A DNA stretch of 64,000 nucleotides from Arthrinium phaeospermum (lineage: Eukaryota; Ascomycota; Sordariomycetes; Amphisphaeriales; Apiosporaceae), in contig QYRS01000006.1 of assembly GCA_006503535.1 (NCBI GenBank), positions 3,286,001-3,350,000 of the forward strand, written 5' to 3'. Position 1 is the stretch's first letter, and every line of letters begins with the position of its first letter. The notes under the pieces were generated by a model. The model was not told where the DNA came from and did not search any database. It worked only from the letters and a program-made list of their open reading frames with translations. Position numbers and translations under genes: made by a program. Of this stretch, positions 57,459 through 64,000 are shown in pieces.

Positions 57459-57979
57459 ATGATGGCCTCTCGACTGTCCCAGTGCATGGCCCTGAGGGGG
57501 CCATCCGATCTCCAACTGGTAAGTCGTCCGTTTTGTCTCTCGGTCGCCCAATACTACGGGGTTCTCGCCACCCACCCACGCCCGACCCTTTCACGCTGAT
57601 GATAATCCTTATTCGCCCAGAAGTAACAACATGACTGGCTAACCAAACCCCTTTTCCCTCTCCAACAGCCACCCTCCACCGCGTCGCCGCCCAGCGCGTC
57701 GCCTGCTACAGCACCGAGCACCACTACACCGGCAACAGCGGCGAGCACCACGCCCACCAGGACGCCATGCCCAAGCCGCACAACTTCGCGGCCGCCGTGG
57801 GCGACAAGATGAACCCCAAGCAGAAGCAGGAGCCGTGGCAGCCCCTCAACCCGCAGCAGTGGGAGGGTGGTTCGTCGTCCAACAACGCGGGCGGGCAGCA
57901 GCAGCAGAAGGGGAAGAAGTGGGATCCCGTCGAGCGCGAGTGGCAGGATGAGGAGTCGGACAATATTGGGAATCTGTGA
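57459..57979 (+). CDS. Small probable mitochondrial protein, reading frame interrupted
   Basis: Exon 1 (57459-57518) begins with two ATGs and encodes MMASRLSQCMALRG, an Arg/Ser-rich presequence-like start. A 150-bp intron follows (GTAAGT donor, GGCTAACC branch, CCAACAG acceptor). Exon 2 (57669-57979) reads TLHRVAAQRVACYSTEHH, AMPKPHNFAAAVGDKMN, a Gln/Lys/Asn-rich stretch and DPVEREWQDEESDNIGNL. Exon 2 needs phase 1 but exon 1 from these ATGs ends in phase 0. One extra G in the G5 run at 57496-57500 would join them cleanly. Thus either a one-base deletion (real or sequencing) or an unusual splice. RVACYST looks like a mitochondrial presequence cleavage region. Family not recognised; about 120 residues if repaired. 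Confidence 0.5.
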
Positions 57980-58903
57980 GGGGGAGATTTGGGTGTGAAA
58001 TGCGAAAGGGGAGGGGACTGGAGGGAAGGTTTATGTTGATTGAAACATTGGGAATATGTGGATCGATCTCAGATTGTATACCCTTGTGAACATAACATTT
58101 ATGTGGCTTTTTAATTGTTAATTGCGTAATCTAGTTGATTCTCCTCCAACAAATACCATACTTCTCTCACTTTGCATACCTTGAGTCGATTTGTCATGGT
58201 CGGGGGGTTGTGGCTTGCAGCTCGGAGGAAAGTGGACCGACGATTTGGGGGCGGGTACGGGCATCTTCCCCTTTGTTCAGTGGCTTGCCTGCCTGCCTAA
58301 ATGTTTGTAGAAAACCTTCAATCGGAGCCTAAGCTTCGCCGTAAGTACAATTCGCAGCCTTATGGAATGTTTTACGTCACGCCGAAAGTGAGGAAAAGCT
58401 TACCTGGGCCGAAGACCCTGAGATTTGACGCTGCGGCGAGCCCGATTAGGCAAAGCGTACCGACGGACGGGCACGCAACGCAACGCAGGCCAATGCTGAT
58501 CCCAGCCTGCAACCTGCTGTGTCTAAACCGCGAACCTTCTCATCCGTTTCCATCGCGTGGGAAGACCGTCGATGCCACGGCGAAGTGAGTCAATCGGAGG
58601 AGGGAACGCGAGGCTGCATGGGCCATTTGGTGAACCTGGGCCAACAGTGGTTGTGGTCTTTGTATGCCTGGGTTAGGCTGGGACCTTCTATAAGAGTCAA
58701 TAGGCAGATCTGCCCAGCAACAAAAGATTTCTTTTTGTTCGCTGTGCTCCTGTATCTACAGGAACCCAACCCAACCCTTCGCCTTTTTCAGACTTGCCCT
58801 TACCTACCTACTTCTGTACATTTTGTCGCCCATCAGTCATTTCTTTCCTTCCTCATCCACCACACTCATTTCTGATTTTTGCTAGCATCAACACCTCGGC
58901 AAT
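57980..58903. other. Promoter region of the E2-F-box gene
   Basis: No gene seen. The last 150 bp contain pyrimidine-rich ACCTACCTAC and CTTTCCTTCC stretches before the ATG at 58904. Confidence 0.55.
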
Positions 58904-61300
58904 ATGGCGGATACTGCTCCCAATGATGTGCGTGCTAGCCAGATGCGCCAGCGTCTGCTGCTTGACATCGATGAACTGATCCGGAAGCCCTACCCCAACA
59001 TCCGTCTCCATGTCGGCGATAATATGGACCAACTCTGCTTGGTTCTGTCACCTCCGGGTTGGCAGCGGATGCATCTGGTTGTCGATTCCCTCCAGGAGTT
59101 TCCCATGCATCCTCCCAGAATCCAAATGGACACGCCTGTGAATCATCCCAATGTGTTTGGTGCCTACATCTGTGCCACCATACTGAACAGGGATGACTCT
59201 TACACTCCCGCTTACACCTTGAAGGGCATTGCCATCCAGCTGCTCAGTTTCTTCGGCAGCGACACGATTCAGCAGGATCACGGCGGCAAGGTCGTCGACC
59301 TTAAGCAGTATCGGACGGGGTCACAGGAAAGCGGTCTGATCCCATTCGCTTCATGTGAGCGATGCGGCTTCGAGGAGAAAGTGCTCAAGCAAGATGCCTG
59401 TGGGGTCCGTTATCGCGACCAGAACGGAACTCTACAGGTCCTGCGTGAGCGACCTCTCACCCAAATGGTCGCCTCAGATAACTTCTGGAGCCCTATCGAG
59501 ACGGCCGCGCAGGACTCGCCCGAATCTCCCGTCCACAATGTTGTCAGCCCAGAGACGACAGGGGGATCATTTGCCATCAACAGACTTCCCAACGAGATTT
59601 TACTTCTGGTGCTCGAGGACCTCGAAGACTTTGAGGATCTGACCAACCTCGCCAAGGCGTGGCCCCGCGTCAGCGCCCTGATTACGGCACACAATGTCAT
59701 TCGCCAGCGCGAGTTGCAGTGCTTCGTCACGAAGAAAACATACCGGGATGCCAAGCTCGGCGTGGGTGTCTCAACCACCGACGGCTTGGCCTCCGAGTTC
59801 GATTTCCTCTCGCAAGAGGCCTTCGCCCTTCCCACCCGGAAGTCCGTGCAGTGCATCCCTTTCACTCGATGGCTCCCGCTGCCCATCTCAACGCCTCACT
59901 GGAACTCCGTCCGACAGAACGCTAAAACCTCGCTATCGAACTTGAAAGATCACGTCAAGCTCCAGAACCCCACGCATGCCCAGGTTCTTTACGCTTTCAT
60001 GAACGACATCGTCGTCAAGCTAAACCTCGTCGACCTTGATACTGTCAACGTCAACAACAAGGAGAAACAGGACCCAGAGCTGGTGATACGGTTGGATGAT
60101 ATGTTTTTATATGATCGTTCTTCCCACAAGAGTTCTAGCACCTTGACGCACGCTTCGGAGAAGGCCATTGAGTCCTATTTCCACTTGTTCCACTTACTTG
60201 TTTGCCTCGCAACCGAGAGCCCAGAGATTGTGACCCAGGCCAACGCGTTGTTGACATCCTTCCTCGGCGGCCAGCGTGACAAGTCCCACTGCCCCAACCT
60301 GGGTCATCTACTCGTCGCCATGCTAGTCAGCGATATCCCCGTCACTGACCAGCTCCGCCGCGCCATCATTACCGAGGCCATCACGCGCAACGTCGTATGG
60401 CTGTTGAACCCCAACAACGAGTCCCGAGGGCGTAGACACAACAACGGCCGCGACAGAAACAGCAACAGCAACAGTAACGCCAACACGAAGAAGACCTACC
60501 CGGAGCTCGCATACCTCGAGCCCGACGCCATCAGCGCCTACCGTCTCGACAAGACCTTCCAGGGCTCGCGGACCTCCTACCGCCTCCTGATGTTCTCGGA
60601 ACTCTTCCGCCGCACCGCCCGACCATCCACCCCGTCCACCTCTCCGTCCTCGTCTTCTCTAGCCCAGATCCGCGACGACCTCTTCCGCCGCCACGGCGCC
60701 CCTCCCCCGGGCGCCGCCGCGCACCTGGCCTCCGAGGTCCGGCGCCTCCACGCCATCAACGACTTCCCGGCCTTCCTGCGCGAGATGGGCTTCGGCCAGA
60801 TCCCGTCCCCGGCCCAGTTCACGGCCGTGCTGCGCAACACCGTCGTCGACAGCATGGGCCGCGGCTACTCGCGCTGGGCCCTGGCGCAGTCGGACGCGCT
60901 CGCGCTGCGGATGCGCGAGGGCTGCGAGCCGGGCGTCGGGGTCAAGCCTGAGTTCGCCGAGATGGTGGGCGAGGCGCCTTATCTGCCGCGTGTCGAGCTG
61001 TCGGGCGTCAGCTTCTTCCCCGGTGGAAATAATCGAGGCGGCAGAGGTGGTGGGGGCGTTGTGATTGGGAATCGAATGCCTCGGGGCGTGGCTTGGCCTC
61101 GACGCAGTGCTGCGCCTGGCGCGTCGGGCACTGGTAGTGGGGAATGGACTACTGTTGGCTCGGCTGCAGGCAGAACTGACAACAACACCAACAACAACAA
61201 TAATAACAACAACAACGGAAGTGGCGGCAATGTCGGTGGCCAGGTACCAGGAGCTCGCCGAGGCAGAGGTGGGAAGGCACCTCGAGGCGGACGGCGGTAA
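58904..61300 (+). CDS. E2 (UBC-like) domain fused to F-box, RGG-type C-terminus
   Basis: Single exon, 798 residues. Residues about 10-120 form a ubiquitin-conjugating-enzyme fold: FPMHPPRIQMDTPVNHPNVF, then YICATIL and YTPAYTLKGIAIQLLSFF. The HPN motif (81-83) and a cysteine at the catalytic position (Cys90, in YIC) are both kept. A short Cys segment (CERCGFEEK) follows. An F-box is at about 222-262 (INRLPNEILLLVLEDLEDFE), the module that binds Skp1 in SCF E3 ligases. The long C-terminal half is helical and unrecognised (HLFHLLVCLATESPEIV, LLMFSELFRR, FLREMGFGQIPSPAQF). It ends in an Asn-run, encoded by an AAC/AAT repeat, and Arg/Gly-rich RGRGGKAPRGGRR. Possibly a self-contained SCF adaptor carrying its own E2-like module; whether Cys90 is active is untested. 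Confidence 0.85.
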   Translation: MADTAPNDVRASQMRQRLLLDIDELIRKPYPNIRLHVGDNMDQLCLVLSPPGWQRMHLVVDSLQEFPMHPPRIQMDTPVNHPNVFGAYICATILNRDDSYTPAYTLKGIAIQLLSFFGSDTIQQDHGGKVVDLKQYRTGSQESGLIPFASCERCGFEEKVLKQDACGVRYRDQNGTLQVLRERPLTQMVASDNFWSPIETAAQDSPESPVHNVVSPETTGGSFAINRLPNEILLLVLEDLEDFEDLTNLAKAWPRVSALITAHNVIRQRELQCFVTKKTYRDAKLGVGVSTTDGLASEFDFLSQEAFALPTRKSVQCIPFTRWLPLPISTPHWNSVRQNAKTSLSNLKDHVKLQNPTHAQVLYAFMNDIVVKLNLVDLDTVNVNNKEKQDPELVIRLDDMFLYDRSSHKSSSTLTHASEKAIESYFHLFHLLVCLATESPEIVTQANALLTSFLGGQRDKSHCPNLGHLLVAMLVSDIPVTDQLRRAIITEAITRNVVWLLNPNNESRGRRHNNGRDRNSNSNSNANTKKTYPELAYLEPDAISAYRLDKTFQGSRTSYRLLMFSELFRRTARPSTPSTSPSSSSLAQIRDDLFRRHGAPPPGAAAHLASEVRRLHAINDFPAFLREMGFGQIPSPAQFTAVLRNTVVDSMGRGYSRWALAQSDALALRMREGCEPGVGVKPEFAEMVGEAPYLPRVELSGVSFFPGGNNRGGRGGGGVVIGNRMPRGVAWPRRSAAPGASGTGSGEWTTVGSAAGRTDNNTNNNNNNNNNGSGGNVGGQVPGARRGRGGKAPRGGRR

Positions 61301-62503
61301 CCAACAGCACTCCTTGAAGGCAGTCTTCTTTCGATCCTTGCGATGATGTGGAAGTCCCGGTGGCATAGAGACGACTTCCGGCATTTTCTGATTACGAGTT
61401 ATGAATAATGAGGCGCTCAGCGATACACAAAAGTTTGATTTACGTGGAACGATTTGGTATTCTTGAGGACTGGACTACCAAAGCGTTCAAGGTCCACTGC
61501 CGATGGATAGACTAGCCAGAACACATAGAGGATATAAATCATGAGATGGTCAGCTACAGATGCATTTAAACGAAGACTGTGATTTTCGGTATCAGTGTCC
61601 GTGGCTAGTACTAATAGGTGCTCATCAATGCCGTGCTTGAGTTTCAGGGGTTGCCCGCCTTGTTTCGCAGCCTACATCATTATGTTCATGCCTATTACCA
61701 TGTGATACCAAATCGATGAAGAGGGGTAAACTGTTCGATGTTCTGTCCCTAGAGATATTTCAAGTAGTTGGTCATTTTCTCGAATGATGCAAGAGCTGCT
61801 CCTCGTTTAGCATGACATGAGCCAATTGAGAGTATCACTGTGGGAGGGGAGGATTAGCCGGAGGGCGAGATGGTGATCGACCGAAAAGGGGATAAATCAT
61901 GAAGGTAAAAGCCCTGAATATTCCTGTGGTTCTCGGATCGATTCCGAGTTGTACTCGGGGAACTCTTCCGAGTGTCTTTTACTCGGGGAACAGTTCCGAG
62001 GCGCCACGGGAACCCAAATTGCCTGAAGCAGCGAAGTCGCGGAGGCCTCTACCACCCATGAGCCAAGGTGGCTTTCAAACAGCTCAGGCGAACAGGACTC
62101 CACAAATGGCATCCGTCTTTATTGGACTTGGGTGTTACCATTCGTATACCCATCCATTATGACAACCCTGGGAACCGTTTGGAACAGCTCTAACCCACGC
62201 TCCAGTTCGAGGAAGATGTTCCGTGGTTTGTGATCTATCTGGTCAGGGTGCTGTCACCAAGTACTTCGGGAGGCGACCATAAGCAAGTAGCTTACTTGGA
62301 GTATCATATCAAATCATGTCACGTCCATCGTAGCAATCTTGTGTTGGATAATCGTCGTATCTTCATTTATACAGAGGAATATATATACAGTCAAGTTCTA
62401 ATGGTAATACAAAACAGCGAAACTTAGGTTCTTCTCTTAAAACAAGCCCTTGTTCTCAGAACAAAGCAGAAACAAGGCAGGGAGTTAGACAAGTGTCTAC
62501 CCC
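61301..62503. other. Convergent intergenic region with three palindromes
   Basis: 1.2 kb between the 3' ends of the E2-F-box gene (+) and the GMC oxidoreductase gene (-). No gene seen. Three related CTCGG..CCGAG dyads are clustered at 61932-62000. Confidence 0.6.
61932..62000. promoter_or_regulatory. Cluster of three CTCGG...CCGAG dyads
   Basis: CTCGGATCGATTCCGAG (61932-61948), CTCGGGGAACTCTTCCGAG (61954-61972) and CTCGGGGAACAGTTCCGAG (61982-62000). Each has inverted CGG/CCG half-sites, 7 or 9 bp apart, the arrangement bound by dimeric Zn2Cys6 regulators. The dyads could equally form hairpins. Confidence 0.45.
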
Positions 62504-64000
62504 TTACGCCTTCATGTGCGAGCCGAGGATCGCGCGGCCGTGGTGCATGTGGCGTTTGCAAGCCGCGCCGCCCCGACGCTTAACCTTCTTGGTCTTCTTG
62601 CAAGGCGTAGCGGTGCTGTTGCCGGCACCGCCACCGAGCGCCAGGATCTTGTCGGCGGCGTGCTCGGCGGCGACCATGACGATGGCCTGGGTGTTGCCGG
62701 TGGGCAGGTCGGCGTGCATCGAGGCGTCGACGACGAAGAGGTTGTCGGTGCCGTAGACCTTGGTGTTGGTGTCGACGACGGCGGAGCCGTTGGCCTTGCG
62801 GCCGTCATCGGAACCCATGCGGGCGGAGCGGACCCAGTGGGAGCCCGTGGCCTGGGTGGACTTGATGTCGGCCAGGAGGGCGGCGCCGGTGAGGTTGGCG
62901 GGGGCCATGGAGCCGTCCTTCATCTTGATGGTGAGGGTCGAGTTGCCGCTGGTCGTCATCTTGATGAGACGGTCGAAGAAGGTCTCGAGGGCGTCCACGT
63001 CGCCCTTGGTGTCGAGCCAGGGGTTGCCCTTGAGCTCGGTGATCTTGCCCGTGGCGTCGAGGCCGAGGTCGGCCTGCGACGTCACGCCGTGGGTGAGGTA
63101 GACCTTGAGCTTGACCTCGTTGTCGGCGGGGCTGTTGCAGGTGCCCTGGACGAAGCGGGTCTGGCCGTCGCTGGGCGACTTGACCGAGGTCCAGAAGTTG
63201 AGGCGCTGGCCGGCCTGGGTCAGGACGCCGGAGCCCTTGGCGAACAGGTCGATGTCGGTCTGACCGGGCTTGGTGAAGGCCGTGGTCTTGAGCGCAGTCA
63301 TGTTCTGCTTCGTCTTCATCGAGACGGTCAGGATGACGTGGTCCTGGACACCCTTGCCGACGGGCAGGTCAATGCGCGAGGCGTTGGCGACGTTGACGGT
63401 GGAGGGCACCTTCTTGATCTGCTCCTCGGGGCCGATACCGCTGTAGAAAAGGATTCGAGGGGTGGAGAGGGCGCCAGCCGCAAGAATGACCTTGCCGGTC
63501 TTGGGGGTGACGTTGATGTACTCACGCGAGCCGTCCTCGTTCTGGACTTCGATACCCGAGGTCCAAGACGCCTGGCGGACGGCCCGGACGACGTTGGTGT
63601 TGAGCCGCATGCTGAACCCCTTCATGGCTTGAGCGGCCGGAAGGTAGGTGTGGACGGGACCACCGCGCAGGGAGTTCTGGATCAACCAAGGCGGGTGCGC
63701 AAACACGTCGACCTTCTTGTTGGGCTCCTTCAGGGGCTCCACGGAGCTGAAGCCGTTGGACTTGAAGAACGAGGAGAGGACGTCGTAGGCGCCCTGGTCG
63801 TAGCGCTTGCCGTCGGCCGAGGCCATGTCGGTGCCCGGGTTCTTCTTGAAGAAACGATCCGAGGCGGCCTTGACGTCGGCAGACTTCCAGCCAGCAGGCC
63901 ACTTGTCATCGAAATCGGCATCTTGCGGCTTAACGAACATCATGGCGTTGATCATGCCACTTCCTCCGAGAAGGCAGCCGGCTTGGGACGCAGTGTCGGC
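62504..64000 (-). CDS. GMC oxidoreductase, cellobiose-dehydrogenase flavodomain type, 5' end beyond window
   Basis: Partial; 498 codons are visible and the frame is open to the right edge. The GMC substrate/flavin signature reads AGCLLGGSGMINAMMF. Then come DFDDKWPAGWKSADV, GGPVHTYLPAAQ, ILAAGALSTPRILFYSGIGP (GMC signature 2), PVGKGVQDH, SHWVRSARMGSDDGR with the probable catalytic His, and YGTDNLFVVDASMHADLPTGN, whose Asn is the second active-site residue. These segments align best with the dehydrogenase domain of cellobiose dehydrogenases (CAZy AA3_1), which oxidise cello-oligosaccharides and feed electrons to lytic polysaccharide monooxygenases. The cytochrome domain, FAD Rossmann motif and signal peptide would lie outside the window. 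The C-terminus lacks a CBM1 and instead has a basic tail (CKKTKKVKRRGGAACKR). Confidence 0.88.
   Translation of the reverse strand, partial: ADTASQAGCLLGGSGMINAMMFVKPQDADFDDKWPAGWKSADVKAASDRFFKKNPGTDMASADGKRYDQGAYDVLSSFFKSNGFSSVEPLKEPNKKVDVFAHPPWLIQNSLRGGPVHTYLPAAQAMKGFSMRLNTNVVRAVRQASWTSGIEVQNEDGSREYINVTPKTGKVILAAGALSTPRILFYSGIGPEEQIKKVPSTVNVANASRIDLPVGKGVQDHVILTVSMKTKQNMTALKTTAFTKPGQTDIDLFAKGSGVLTQAGQRLNFWTSVKSPSDGQTRFVQGTCNSPADNEVKLKVYLTHGVTSQADLGLDATGKITELKGNPWLDTKGDVDALETFFDRLIKMTTSGNSTLTIKMKDGSMAPANLTGAALLADIKSTQATGSHWVRSARMGSDDGRKANGSAVVDTNTKVYGTDNLFVVDASMHADLPTGNTQAIVMVAAEHAADKILALGGGAGNSTATPCKKTKKVKRRGGAACKRHMHHGRAILGSHMKA

Noticed and set aside
57759..57979. Gene starting at the ATG within AMPKPHNF as a one-exon 70-residue protein
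   Set aside because: Upstream in-frame sequence has a mitochondrial presequence-like region and a good splice acceptor, so the coding region extends further 5'.

Overview
The window looks like a piece of a filamentous ascomycete nuclear genome, probably Sordariomycetes. Genes are intron-bearing, with short introns (about 50-190 bp) that show GT..AG ends and CTAAC/CTGAC branch sites. Coding sequence is rich in G/C at third positions. The fungal families present (ApsA/Num1, Cwc24, Erg2, DUF3176, class III chitin synthase, NACHT NLR, small secreted Cys-rich proteins, a cellobiose-dehydrogenase-like GMC oxidoreductase) fit, and a 1.1-kb block of almost pure A+T inside a TIR element is suggestive of RIP. 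The species assignment is inference. All exon boundaries below were worked out by eye from splice signals and reading phase.

Layout, left to right. 0-10 kb: a partial Kre9/Knh1-like wall protein (-), a membrane-anchored TAP-like alpha/beta hydrolase (-) whose two introns are near relatives of each other, a small Cys-rich protein (+), a pair of diverged non-coding repeat units with tRNA-like boxes and hairpins, and ERG2 sterol C-8 isomerase (-). 10-22 kb: CWC24 splicing factor (-), a long gene-free leader region, and the 2391-residue ApsA/Num1 cortical anchor (+). 23-31 kb: two small secreted Cys-rich proteins (+), an ER-luminal protein ending in RDEL (-), a C2H2 zinc-finger protein (+) and an unrecognised basic protein (+). 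31-45 kb: a cytochrome P450 (+), a small secreted protein with an in-frame TGA followed by 71 more coding-like codons (+), a GPI-anchored Cys-rich protein (-), a DUF3176 membrane protein (+), a broken class III chitin synthase (+) and a CorA-like membrane protein (+).

45-64 kb: a TA-flanked TIR element with GC-rich intact termini and an A/T-only interior, immediately followed by a NACHT NLR-type receptor (+); a secreted Gly/Asn/Gln-repeat protein (-); almost 4 kb without a convincing gene; an FAD monooxygenase (+); a small probable mitochondrial protein with a reading-frame problem (+); an E2-like/F-box fusion protein (+); and a GMC oxidoreductase of the cellobiose-dehydrogenase flavodomain type running off the right edge (-).

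The genes do not form an obvious biosynthetic cluster. Housekeeping genes (erg2, cwc24, apsA) alternate with accessory ones (secreted proteins, P450, NLR, pseudogene, mobile element). The most interesting signals are the paired introner-like introns, the sharply bounded A/T-only transposon interior, the E2-F-box fusion, the decayed chitin synthase, the in-frame TGA in a secreted-protein gene and the covarying hairpins in the 6-kb repeat pair.
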